Positions 1-11,494 of a DNA stretch of 64,000 bases are shown piece by piece (position 1 is the stretch's first letter; every line of letters starts with the position of its first letter). The notes beneath the pieces were generated by a model that ran no database searches, had not been told where the DNA came from, and saw nothing but the letters and a program-made list of their open reading frames with translations. This DNA is from Eudorina sp. 2006-703-Eu-15 (taxonomy: Eukaryota > Chlorophyta > Chlorophyceae > Chlamydomonadales > Volvocaceae): positions 552,397 to 616,396 of the forward strand of contig BDSI01000026.1 of assembly GCA_003117195.1 (NCBI GenBank), given 5' to 3'. A program made the position numbers and the translations under genes.

Positions 1-76
1 CGGGCCCTCCCGCATGAGTGCCGGCTGCAGCGCAAGCAGCTGGTTACGCTGATCATTTTGTGTTTGGGGCGAACAC

Positions 77-108
<32 letters not shown>

Positions 109-3100
109 GCTGTGGTAATTGTTGTGGTTATGGGCAAGTTGGTTGTGCTGGTAAACTTGGCATTGGTGCGCCTCCGGAGAAGTTCTCTGCGGCTGCTGGC
201 GCGGCCCAGTTCGTGGGCTGTGGCCCGACGCCGGGCGGGGCCCCGTCAGCGGCGGCGGCGGCTGTGCCAGGCCCCGCGCCGCGGCCTCCCGCAGCTGCCG
301 CTCGCGGCTCTTGCTCAAGATGACGGGAGCCTGCAGGCAAGGCGGACGGGTGGGCAGCCGCCAGGACATGACGGAGGGCACGGGGGGATGCAAGGTGGCG
401 GTGGCGGACGATGAGAGGGCCCCCGGGCTCCCCAGGCCAGCAGACCCGGGCACGGAGGTGGATGCCAGGCATCGAGACCAGTGAAACTGCGGACGAGGAA
501 TGTCCCGCAACCGCAACCGCAAACGCCGTCCGGCAGTACGGCAGTGCACGAAAGCGTACGACGAGGTCTGTCAGGTCGTTGTGGGAAGACCGGGCCCGAG
601 CCAGCCGGGAGGATGCAGTAGGCAGAAAGCGAAAGCTGTCTCCTGGGTGTCAGTTCTTCTGGATCTCCTCATTGATGAACGAACTTGCTGTGACTTCGGA
701 AGGGCCCTTGCCGCCCAGGCCATATTTCAGCCAAGGCCGCACCCCACGCCCTTCCTTCCAATACCATCCCGCCCGCGCCCTTCGAGATGCGGGTTGTCAC
801 TGATGATCCGGCGGCCAACCCTCATTCCTTTCACCTCCGTCAAAACGCATGGCCCGCGCCCCGCAGCCGGCTAGCTCGCACCCACCTGCTCCTGGTCGGA
901 TCGGCGGTAGTCCCGCCGCAGCGCCGCCGACAGCGCCGCCGCGCGCCGGGCCTCCTCCGGGGACAGCCCTCCGCCGCCTGCGCCCTCTCCGTGCCGCGAG
1001 CAGCCGCCGCCCCCAGCTCCGGCTCCGGGGCCATGCGGGCCCCGCCCCTGCAGCCCCAGCTCGGGCCCCTCCACCTGCTCCTGATCCGGATTCCGATCCG
1101 CGTCCTCATAACCGTCGCTGCTGCTGGAGACCCAGCCGCTTCCATTTCGACTCCCGTCTGCGGTTGGAGCACTACCGCCCCGGACTCGCGGCTCCTGCCC
1201 TGTAAGCTCGCCTACGAGCTGCTCGCGACCCAGTCGCCGATCGTCCTCCGATGAGGGTGCTGCGTTGTCGCCGGAAGCAGGTGCGCAGGCCGGAGCCGCC
1301 GCCGTCGCGGCGCCGTCGGCGGTGCTGCCGGCGGTGCGGCCGTTGCGGCGGCTGAAGAGGTCGAGGATGGTCCCGCCGGCGGCGCCGCCGCCGCCGCAGG
1401 CAGCGCCGACCACCTTGAAGTTGGTGGCGCCTATGTTGATGAGCGAGAGGTTGAAGGGCTCCCGCAGGTGCTTCTGCAGCAGCTGCAATGCGGACCGCAC
1501 CAACAGGTCCACCTGCATCGTGTTGGGGGGGGGCCCGGAGCCCGAGGGTCAGACACGCGAAGTGGGTGCACCTGGGTTGGGTCGGGCGCAACTGGGTTGG
1601 GTCGGTTTAAAAACGAGTTGGCCCCCGATGACTTGCGAATGCACCAGCAACTTCACGTCTTGCTCCGCGGCCAGCGCCATCAGAGTTATGGCCGACAAGA
1701 AGACTCGAACGAGTGGGTGTCCCCGCCCAAGAAAAGGAGTCTTCTCAACGCGGGAGCCTGAGCACCTGCCTGCGACTGCGACGGAGGCGCCGCCAGGGAT
1801 CCCGGCGGTAGCGGCATGGCGCAGGAGGCGGAGCTCCGAGACCAGCCCGTGTCCCGCAGCCGCCATTTGAGCGTCAGCGTCTCGGGCCGCCGCCTGAAGG
1901 GGAAGCATGGCAGCGCAGGTGGGTGCGGTGATCACTAGAGATCAGCTGCATTGGACCCAGATCCAGATCGCTCAGGCCAGCAGATCCAGATCGCTCAGGC
2001 CAGCAGATCCAGATCGCTCAGGCCAGCAGATCCAGATCGCTCAGGCCAGCAGATCCAGATCCCTCAGGCCAGCAGATCCAGATCCCTCAGGCCAGCCGAC
2101 CCAAGTTCGCGCGGGTCGCGGGAGTGTTGAGCGCAAGCACCCGAGGGGGGCGAAACCCGAGAGCTGGCCCACCACAGCTCCACGCACCGAGTTTCGTCGA
2201 ACTCGTCGTGCAAACGCTGCAGCAGGTCGGGCGCCAGCACGCGCAGCACGGCCGCCGCGCCGCTCCAGGAGGTGCAGCTCTTGAACGAGTCCTCCACGGT
2301 GATGCTGCGCGGCGGACCCGTGGGTCGCACCGGCGACGGGTCCTGACCCCGACACAGGTGCCACACGAGCAAACCTGCGGGAAAGTAGTGGAGACCAACC
2401 GCAGCGCGACCATTAAATGAAGCAAAGAGCATTGGCATACACCGACGGTTTTGGTGCTCAGCGCGTCAGCGATGTACGGTACTTGTTCTCGGTTACATGC
2501 TCACAACCGTCTCGATCCTCCGTCCTCAAATTCTGAACCCTCGGCTCTCACACCCTCAACTCGCTCCGTCCCCCACCCGCCCAGCCCTCCACCCGCACTT
2601 TCCTTCCCCTGCCCCGCTGCTTTGGCTATCAAACACACGCCCCGCGCAGGAGAACGGAAGCCGCACGCAGGGGGGGGAGGAGGGAGGTACAGCCCGCACC
2701 AGTTTTATCGCCGAGCTTGTCTACCAGCTGCGCCTGGCTGTAGCGTCGCAGCTCCCCGGCTGTAGCCACCCCCAGTCCCTCCGTCAGAACCTTCTCCGTC
2801 TTGTAGCCGACGCCGGGCAGCGCGCGCAACGGCAGGGGTCCTGCGTTCCATAGGCGGCCAGGCGCCGAAACCAGGGCCGGCGGCACAGGGGCCCTACATG
2901 CCATCAGGTAGGGGCGAGGTACCGCCACCGACAAGAGGAGCTGCAAATGCCGCAGGTGAAACCAGGTCGGCCAGGGTTGCTGCAACCTGCAAGTGGTGGA
3001 GCCCCACGCCCAGAGCAGCAGGCAGGCAGCAATCTCGTACCAACCCATTCCACCCGCACCCCGCCCCACCCGCAGTCGCGCCCCGCACGCACCCACGAAG

Positions 3101-5648
3101 TCGAAGGCCTGGTCCGGCATCAGCACGGTCTGGTCGTCCGGTTTGTGCAGTCCGCTGACCAGCTTGGCAAGCATCTTGTTGTGGGCCACGCCTGGGCGAC
3201 GGGCAGACCATGTCAGGTCGGGTCAGGTCGGGCCAGACCATGTCAGGTCGGGTCAGGTCGGGCCAGACCATGTCAGGTCGGGTCAGGTCACCAGCGCAAC
3301 GGCGCACCTTCGTGCAGATGGACTAGCACGACCCCATTTTCGTGCAATGCTTTTTGAGCTAACGGGTAGGACACTGACAGCGACGAGATGGCCCTGGAAA
3401 GAGATGCAGGTGTTGACTGACGAGCCTGCGCTTTCCCTTATCAGCGCTGCAGCAACGAGAGCCTCATCACGACGTTTGCCAGGCGGGCGGGCGGGGCGGG
3501 GCTTCCATGTTCCACCCCGACCGGCCCGGCACAGGGCGGGTTCCCGAAACCCCCGCAGTAGCCCCGACGGCACAGCCCCAGCCCCAGCCCCAGCCCCAGT
3601 CCCAGCCCCAGCCCCAGCCCCGAGCCCCAGTCCCAGCCCCAGCCCCAGCCCCAGCCCCAGCCCCAGCTCACCTGCGGACGACCGGAACCCCGTCTCCGAG
3701 CGGACGGCCGCCCGCGCCTCCGCCGCCAACATGCTGCCCACCGTCAGCAGCAGCTCCAGACCCTCCGCCGGACGGCCGCCGCTGGTGGCCGCGGCAGCGC
3801 CAGCTCCAGCGCTGCCGCCTGCAGCCCCGGCTCCAAGGCAGCCTCCAACATCGCCGATGGCCCCCGCCACGACGTCGACAGCGCCGCCTTGCGTTTGCGC
3901 CGCGGCGGACGGCGACGGGACCGTCTCCGCGCCAGCGGCGGGGCCGGCAGACGCCGCTGCCGCTGGCGGCACGGCCCGAAGGTCCTGGGGCCGGTAGCTG
4001 GTGTCGGCCGCGACGGCGCAGCGCGCGGTGTGCAGGTGGCCCACGAGGCGCGGCGGCGCGGCTGGGTGCTCGAAGGCGCCGCTGCGGATGCGCCGCTGGA
4101 CCTCCTGGCGGCGGAGGGAAGTAAGGCGGGAACAGCGTGGGGCGGGGCAGGCCGGAAGATTCCCACATGCTCACACCTGACGCTGACAAAGACTCTCCAC
4201 CCCAGCATTGGAAGCGGAGGTGGCCTCTCGCTCCCACCCCGGCTCTGCCGCCGATGCAGCCGCGCTATCCCAAAGTGGAGACTGGTTGAGATGCAGAGTG
4301 CGGCATCGCTTCGTTGACTTGCGCAGGCCTGTGGCCCTCCCACCAAGGGAAGGCAGCTGGCCAGGCAAGGACCTGCCGCCAGAGGAACGGCTGGGACTTG
4401 CCGCCAGAGGGACGACGGGACCCCTGCCACCCAAGGGACGAAAGAGGAACAACCCGCGCGGGTCCCCAGATCCGTACAGGGGCACACCGCACACGTGAGG
4501 GCCTTATGCCGCCTCCCGGCACAACGACCGCTCACCGCAGTTACGTCCACGAACGTCTCGTCCATCCCCAGCTTCTCCGCCGGGCCGTACCGGGAGAGCA
4601 CGGCGTGGATGGACTTGCTTGCCTGCGAGCAGTGCGCGGTTTGACGTACATGCAGGCGGTGGTCGCAGGTATGAGTGTCGGCGGTCGCAGGTGCCGGGAG
4701 GTCGATCAGGAAGGAAGATCAACATACGGTGGGTATAATCTGGGTCGAGAATACCGTAGGGCGCAAGATGGCCGATAAGAATGATTTGGGTCGAGGTTAC
4801 GAAGAAGGATGGCCGTGTGTATGAATGCTGTCGGGCGCCACCCTCGCATGTGGGTCCTTCGCACCTGGCGGTAGGGGCCCAGGTCCTCTCCGCTGACCAG
4901 GACCAGCTCCGGGCAGCGCGCCTTCGCTTCCTGGATGCCCATCAACTTCGTGACGCCTTCGGGGGACACAGTGCGGCGTACAGAGCTTTGAATGATGGAA
5001 ATCATAATGAATCGCAACAGCATGTGGGAGGGGCGCTGCGGGGACGTCGCTGTCCCCAAGAGATTGCCGAGGTTGCGTCGACGGAACCGAACAGCGGGCA
5101 CCGCGGCGATTCCCAGTCCAGTATGGAAACAACCCACCCGCAGCCCGTGCGAGGTAGTTGCACGTGACGATGAGGTACTTCTGGGTGACACCCAGGGGAA
5201 GCTGCCTCAAGGCGGGGTTGCGAACCTCCTCCACCTGTCAGCGCGAAAGCAAGATCCAGCGTTTCATTATGACATGCATCCTGCCGATAAGTTGAATCAG
5301 GTTTTTCGATATCTTCAGGGTCTCAGCAACAAACGCGAAAGTACTAGAGCTGCGGGCGTCCAGGATTGCGACAGTTGTGGTTGGAGCTTGTGGCGTTGAC
5401 AGCCAACCGAAATTGATCCTACCAACCTGAGCATAGAAGCAGTCACAGTCGAAATGCAAGATGACGCGCTGCTGTCCGTTGGGCAGGCTGAGAGCTTGAG
5501 CTGCTTCGCCCTGGTTCTCAGCGAAGTCGTCTTCAGCTCCCACTCGGTCATCGCCATCGGAATCATAATTAGGATTATTCAAAAGTGCAGGATGTGGCTG
5601 TGCAAATTTCCGCACTCGGAAAGCTTCATACGCCTTCTTCTCATCCAT
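1..5648 (-). CDS. POLI: DNA polymerase iota-type translesion polymerase (3' end beyond window)
   Basis: Y-family DNA polymerase that would copy past damaged bases in the nucleus. Eleven phase-consistent exons: 5427-5648, 5138-5234, 4865-4956, 4536-4622, 3672-4104, 3093-3191, 2700-2840, 2188-2374, 1770-1893, 886-1512 and 1-330 (open to the edge), 813 codons so far. Exon 1 has the catalytic motif DCDCFYAQVE across the first splice, exon 2 QKYLIVTCNY, exon 4 GMDETFVD (acidic palm pair), exon 6 NKMLAKLVSGLHKP, exon 7 the helix-hairpin-helix LPGVGYKTEKV, exon 8 GPPRSITVEDSF and exon 10 the end of the little finger (PFNLSLINIG). The order and wording match polymerase iota better than eta, kappa or REV1. 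Start chosen at the ATG before an acidic N-terminal stretch. Exon 5 has a long Ala/Gly/Pro insert, and exon 11 is Gln/His-rich. The exon 9 donor appears to be GC rather than GT. Identity as a Y-family polymerase is near certain; the iota subtype is likely. Confidence 0.9.
1959..2097. repeat. 23-bp tandem repeat in POLI intron
   Basis: About six head-to-tail copies of a 23-base unit containing CAGATCCAGATCGCTCAGG; later copies change GATCG to GATCC. It lies in the intron between exons 8 and 9 of the polymerase gene. Confidence 0.9.
3204..3292. repeat. 30-bp tandem repeat in POLI intron
   Basis: Three copies of a 30-base unit that begins CAGACCATGTCAGGTCGGG and itself contains the sub-repeat GTCAGGTCGG. 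It is in the intron between exons 5 and 6. Confidence 0.92.
3572..3666. repeat. CAGCCC hexanucleotide repeat
   Basis: Near-perfect array of CCCAGC hexamers with a few T and G interruptions. It abuts the exon 5 splice donor of the polymerase gene (donor at 3667-3671 on the minus strand), so it forms the 5' end of the intron. Confidence 0.92.
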
Positions 5649-5699
5649 TGTCGGTCCAGGAGCACATCGGGTGATTTCTACATTCTCGTCATATGAACG

Positions 5700-5704
5700 T
5701 TACA
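5700..5704 (-). terminator. Candidate TGTAA poly(A) signal
   Basis: TTACA on the plus strand reads TGTAA on the minus strand, the usual green-algal polyadenylation motif. It lies about 120 bases after the stop of the membrane-protein gene (5824) and about 50 bases before the polymerase start (5648), so the two tandem genes would be separated by very little DNA. Inferred from the motif and position only. Confidence 0.4.
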
Positions 5705-5823
5705 TTAGCCATACAACTGGTGGATTCCTAAAGATCAAAACCCTTCACTCTCGCTGTCTGCATCGGACGGTTGACCGTTATTGTCTCAACCATCGCACGA
5801 CTCCGTTGCGCCACACCGGCATC

Positions 5824-8800
5824 TTAAACGCGGCGCTTGCGCTCCGCCCACTCAAACTTCCATACAAATGTATTGAAGAAATCCAGCACCATGTCCCCAG
5901 CCCAGATGAAGAAGCGCAGGACCGTATCCGTAACCGACCGCCAGTCCACCGACAGCATCACGATCAGCGCGTACACCGCCGTCAGGGCCGACGTGCCGTA
6001 CAACGGACCCCAGAGCGCCCCATCCCAGTTGACGTCCGCGCCCAGCGCGGGCGCGCGCAGGACGAAGAACGCCTGCAGGGCCGCCGCCGCGACGAACGAG
6101 GCGTTAAGCGCCTTGTACAGCCAGGGGCTGGGCAGGAAGTACTTGTGGAGCGCTTCCTTCGTGCGGACGAGGTACCTGCGAAATGAAGGGAATGGAGAAA
6201 AAGGGTGTATAGGAAATTGGCAGACGTTTTCTGAACCTGCGCTGAGGAAAGTGGGGACACATAGGCGGGGGCCCCAACGCAACGAAAGCGGGGTCGCAAT
6301 TCCCCGTGCGTAAAGTCAAGGGGCAACAAGCCCTTGGACCTCAGTGAACCAGTCAGCTGCTGCAGCCCGTTCTGAGAAGCTCGATCCAACGACTCAAAAA
6401 ACGTCCTCGCCGCTCTCCCTCTCACGTGGCAACCTCGGTCCACCAGCAGGGGCCATCCCCGGTTGCGATATCCCCGGATCTCAGGGAGTGAGCTCCCCAA
6501 GGAGGCGCTTCCCGCTGGCCCCTCCCCCGCCCAGCAACACCACCGCGCGACTCACTCGACCATGAGCGCCTTGATCCCCTCCAGGTCCCCCGGCTGCACA
6601 CCCCGCTGCACGTACGCCGCGAAGTCCAGCAGCGCGTGGGCCTGGGCCGCCATCAGCAGCAGCCCCGCCCCCACCAGCCGCCGCAGTCCCGCCGCCGAGG
6701 CAGACACCGTCTCCTCCTGGCCCGGCCAGGTGCCCAGCGGCGTCGGTGGCGACGGCGTCGGGGCGAATACAATGCCGGCGAAGCCGTACAACGACGCCGC
6801 TGCACGTCGGGAAGGATACACCGGGCGTCGCGGAGGGGTGTACGGTGATACGGATGGCAGGACGAAGCAAATTCTTCAAGCCTTTGACTGAAGCCGCCGT
6901 GTGAGGGCTCCGAAACCCAAAGCCCAGATCGCATCGGGGTCGCGAGGCGCCGTCTCAACACTCTCCTGGTTCCGGATCCAGTCACCCACCGGCCCCATCA
7001 CCTGCCGGTAATGGTCCCAGTCAACGCCGACATCTGAGCGTTGCTTCATTCGCCGGCCCATGGGTTGTCGCAACCCCTTCCCAGACAACCGTTGCAACCG
7101 TAACCCCGCCTCCCCAATCCCGCCCTGGAGACAAGCAGAACTCCTCTCCCTCCAGAACCGCCCCTCACGAGCCATCCCTCGACCCCACGTGTCTTACCTA
7201 CGGTACAAATTCGCAATTACCCCCTCATGCCAAACAACAACGTCAACAGCGCCGGTCTTTTTCCCCCGGCCCTCCTGATCGGGCATGTGCTCTGGCAGCA
7301 GCGCAGGTTCACCATGTCTGCCAATTTCCCATACCCCCTCCTCCCCTGTCCGCAGTTCCCCTCCCCGCCCCTCCCCGCCCTGCTGCACCTGTCAGCGCCA
7401 ACAGCATCACGCCCGCCACTGTGGACACCGACGCGAGGGCCGCCTCCCATAGGGCCCCCACCAGGCCGCTGAGGGAGCCCTGGGCCCGCTCCACCACCGT
7501 CACCACGAAGGGCCGCACGGCCCAGGCACTGCGCGCCACGTTGGCCACCACAGCGACCGAGGCGACCGAGAGGAGGGCCTGGAGCCTGCGGGGTTGAGGG
7601 GTATAGGAAATTGGTGGACATCTTAAACTGCGCTGCTGCCAGAGCGGGGGGCGGGGGTTTAAAAAGAAACTGCCGGGGGGCGGGTGGTGGTGGTGGTGGT
7701 GGTGGTGGTCGTGGTGTCGGGTCGGGTCGAGTCGGGACTAGGGAGGCTGGACTTTTGCGGACCTGGCGGCCCCCGCCCCGCCCCGTTGGGGAGGTCAACG
7801 GAGGAGGCATCGGGTCCACCACAGTGGTTTTCAGGCGGTTTGGACGAATGCAGGACCCGGCCGTTGCTGGCGCCATGCAACACCATATTGGGAGAGAGAG
7901 CAGCTGCAGCTGCTGCCCCAGAAACAGCAGTAACAGCAGTAACAGCAGCAACAGCAGTAGCAGCAGTGGTAGCAGTAGCAGCAGTAACATCTCACGCACA
8001 AAGGAAGCAAACCGACGAGACCTTCCTGCGGGGGACCCATCCATTCCATCCATGATCGGGTTTCCATTTATTGCCAACATCCGACCATGCCTCCATCATT
8101 CCATTCATCCCGTGTCAAATTTGCACACATCCTGTTCAACGCGCGACGCACCCCGCCAGCTGCAGCGAGGCCGCGCCAAACGCCTGCGACAGCAGTGCGA
8201 TGGCCGCGTAGGCCGCCGTGACCAGGGCCAGCCGCTGGTGCCGCCAGCACAGTAGCTCGTCATTGTCAGTCGCGACCTGCGGGGACGGGGCCGGGGGCGG
8301 GGACGGAGGCCGGGGCGTTGGGAACCTGGGCGGGCGGACTTCCTGAGGCCGCCCAGCAGGGCTTCGGAGGATGGCACGTGTGTTCACAGGCAGGCGGAGC
8401 AGGAGTGCGTGACATGCAAGGGGCACAGTTAAGCCCGGAAATGCCCGCATGCCACACAAATGCACCTGGCCCAGCCCACAAAACAATGAGCGTTTGTGTG
8501 TTTGACGAGAAACCCGTGTTTCGCGTTCGTGTATGTGCCCGCCCCCGGGACGACCACCTCAAGTTATCTCGTACCGCACTGGGATCTCGCATGCCGTACA
8601 GTATTGCGAATGATCACCACCTTCGGCAAGTCCACCCTCTGAATGCTTCCCAGCCCAGCCCGTAACCCACCGACCCCGCCAGGGAGGACGCAACCCTCCC
8701 AGGGCGGCAACGGCATCGACAGCCCGCTGACCCAGATCCCAAAACAGCGTCCGAAGCGGGAGGTGCCACTGCCACCCCACCCACCTTGAGGTGCAGGAAG

Positions 8801-10355
8801 ACGCCTGCGGCTCGCAGGTAGGTGGCCGCCAGACAGCCCAGCAGGGTGCTGCCCCACGGGTCGGCCGCGGGCAGGAGCGCCCCGGGTGCACGTAGGGCTG
8901 CGGCGGCCAGGGCGCCGCTCTGCATGCACAGGACCAGCAACCCGGCGGGGGATCCATCAGGTGCCATCGGATGGGAGGGGATCATCGGGTGGAAGGGAAT
9001 ACGTGGAATGCAAGGGGAGCCATCGGATGGGGGTCCATGAGGTCTGGTAACGCGGTAAGGGTCCGTCTTGCATGGGAGGCCGCTGGAGAACCGCAACCAA
9101 GTGGAGGGGCCCCCAACGGGAACTCTGCCTGGTAAAAGCCGATCGATGATCGTATGCATAAGTGCACTCATCGAACCTAGCTCATCCACTTGCCCATGTG
9201 CCGACCTATTATTTGGCGATGTACGTGCCCAACGCAATGCTGCTGTCAAACCATCGTTTTGCAGTGCCGCCAGCTGCTACCGTATTCCCGACAAATGGAG
9301 ATTGCTTCAAAGAAGTTCGCTGTTCCACTGCCCGCACTGTATCCCGCACTCTGTCCCACACTCTGTCCCGCACCCAGACCCGCATTACCCGCCAACCCTG
9401 GTGTAGGAAGCTGGTGGAAGGGAACGCATCAGAGCTGACCCAAATGACCCAGATGGGCGGCCTCCGGCTCCGCCACACAATTGGGACGGCCATCACCGCA
9501 GCCTTCGACTGAGTCACAGGAACAGAGATACAGAGCCGTACCGCGAACGCACTGACACAACGAACAGGTCCCCGTGCCGTACCGCGATCGCGTACGCTGC
9601 CCCCAGTGCGCCGTACTGCATCGAGGCCGCCCGGTTGGCGCTTGCGGGGACTTCGGGGAAGTCTGCGGGGAGAGGGTTGCGGAGGCGGTGTGCGTGCGGG
9701 CGGGCGGGCGCTGTGGCAAGCGCCTCAGGACAGAAACCCTGTTCCCGGGAGTGAAGCGGCGGCCCACGCAGCGGGGCTGCCTCCTTGAACCTCCTCAAGC
9801 AACGGATCCGTGGCACCCCAAGGAGCAGCGTCTGCATGCCGCATGCTGCAGCTCGGGTTCCTTCCGCACGGGCCACGGGATACATAGGGGGCTTTCACGC
9901 GCCCTGACCCTCTAAAGGCTCCCAAGCGGCGCATGGACGGGACCGCACCGGGCCGGTCCTTGCGCACCTGCGTTTTGATAGATGGGCACCTCCTCCTCGA
10001 CGCCGCTAGTGCCTGCTTCCGACTCCGCTGGCTCAGTCCCCGGCTCCAGCACCGTCGGCTCCACCACCGTCACCGTGCTGGGCTCTTGCGGGCCCGCCGT
10101 CGCGGCACCGCTGCTGCTTGAGCTGGTGCTTGTGCTGGTCTGCTGCGACGCATCGTTGGCTGCCAACCGACAGCGGCACCGAAGTTTGAGCACGGCACAT
10201 CCTGACAGGAAATACAAATGTTTCGGATGCGTTATTATCCTACCAGATGACTTGAGGTAATGCAGCGGCTTGCGAGCACCGCGCAAGAGAGCTGGTGGCG
10301 GCCATTGGCTATGGAGTGGCTTCAACGTTGATCTACATGGTAAATGACGCTGCAT
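5824..10355 (-). CDS. Predicted plastid-targeted multi-pass membrane protein, family not recognised
   Basis: Eight exons keep one reading frame: 9968-10355, 9553-9662, 8785-8919, 8152-8276, 7389-7585, 6917-7033, 6556-6799 and 5824-6175, about 555 residues. The first exon starts MQRHLPCRSTLKPLHSQ, rich in Arg, Ser and Pro and poor in acids as chloroplast transit peptides are, followed by a Ser/Thr/Glu-rich linker ending VEEEVPIYQNA. The remaining exons encode about six to eight hydrophobic segments, for example LLSVASVAVVANVA, ALASLYGFAGIVFAP, LVGAGLLLMAAQAHALL and SALTAVYALIVMLSVDW. The short charged tail is WKFEWAERKRRV. The donor of the 6917-7033 exon (GTTTCG) and of the 9553-9662 exon are weak. 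I do not recognise the family; thylakoid or envelope location is inference from the N-terminus. Confidence 0.72.
6204..6230 (+). repeat. Dispersed repeat R3, copy 1
   Basis: GTATAGGAAATTGGCAGACG, in the last intron of the membrane-protein gene. Confidence 0.6.
7598..7626 (+). repeat. Dispersed repeat R3, copy 2
   Basis: GGGGTATAGGAAATTGGTGG just upstream (genomically) of the 7389-7585 exon; an opposite-strand copy lies at 7313-7337. Confidence 0.6.
7684..7716. repeat. GGT trinucleotide repeat
   Basis: About ten GGT units in the intron between exons 4 and 5 of the membrane-protein gene. Confidence 0.9.
7917..7986. repeat. CAG/AGT-type trinucleotide repeat
   Basis: Interrupted AACAGCAGT/GCAGTAGCA tract in the same intron as the GGT repeat. 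Either strand could be read as Ser/Thr-rich peptide, but no splice sites support coding. Confidence 0.85.
8388..8460 (+). repeat. Dispersed repeat R1, copy 1
   Basis: Contains GGAGTGCGTGACATGCAAGG then AATGCCCGCATG, the order seen in copies near 49.11 and 56.95 kb (plus) and 21.66 and 47.80 kb (minus). Lies in the intron between exons 3 and 4 of the membrane-protein gene, and a GTGTTTGACGAGAAACCCG block follows at about 8499. Confidence 0.6.
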
Positions 10356-11430
10356 TTTAACACTCAAGATTATTCTCAAATCGACAACACGACGCAGAGT
10401 CAGTCGGTCGTCGTTATCAAGATAGTACCGTAGGCTGCCGGATTACAACACGGTAATAAAGCTGTAGCGAAATCAAATATCGTCAAAGCATTCACGCTAT
10501 GTACGTGCAACAAAAGTGGCTGTGCATGAAATCAAATTCATTCTATATCCTCCGCTCCGATGTCCTGCACTAGCAACCATGCTCCTTCCAACTAATAATT
10601 TGCGAGCTTTTTATAGCGTGTCAACATTGAGCATTGTACTCACAATGAGCATTGTACTCATGTGATCTTCCAGTCACACACTTAAGCCGATGCCGCCGAA
10701 GACCCAAGGGTCGAAGAGCATGACCGTGTGACAACCTCTGTCCGTACTTACTCATTAGGGCGAGCGGAGGTGATCCAGCCGCGCCATGCGGCACTACTCT
10801 GGCAAATTCCGGTGGCAGTTGTGGCAAGACGCGCGATTTCACGACCGTCCGACTTGCAGAACATCACATACGGACGCCCCGACGTGATTTCTCTGCAGAT
10901 ATTTCAATATTTATCACTTCAGATGCTACTCCAGGTCCTGGAGTGCACCTGGAGTCCAGGCGCCAACTGCCGGTGTGCGGTGTCCGCTGGATATCATGCT
11001 GGCTTTCGCTGCTAAGGACAACTACTGATATGGGGACTCCGGAGTCCGGACGTCCACAGCGGTGGCTGCGAGGCCGCTGTGGGTTTGGGGCCTTGCTGTT
11101 TGGTACCGCGTTAGCGCTCTGCCGTGCACACTGCTCGAGCCACACACTTAGTGGAGCATAACCTCATGCATCATGCGTGTACGAGGTAGGGCCAAGCAGC
11201 AGGGAAGCTCCGCGTCTGCTCTCCATTCAGTGGCTATCGTTATTGCGCTCACAAGTAGCTGGGCCGCCTGCCTCTCATCTGTTGCCATCGACGGGCTTGC
11301 AGGTGCCGAACGTTGGCGGCGTGCTTGGCGGGTTGTGCGGGGCATTGGGCTCAGTCTGCCTTTGTGGAGTGCCTCCGTCGATACCGTGAGGTCCCAATGG
11401 GACAGCCGGATGGCCGCCACCACGTGACGT

Positions 11431-11494
11431 GATCCGGTGACGCAAGCAGGTGAAGCCGCTACGTAGTGGCTTCACCTGCTTGCGTCTCCGGATT
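11431..11494. repeat. 64-bp near-perfect palindrome
   Basis: Two 32-base arms meet with no spacer at GCTAC/GTAGT. The outer part reads GACGCAAGCAGGTGAAGCC and its exact complement follows. Only about three mismatched pairs over the whole length. Confidence 0.9.
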
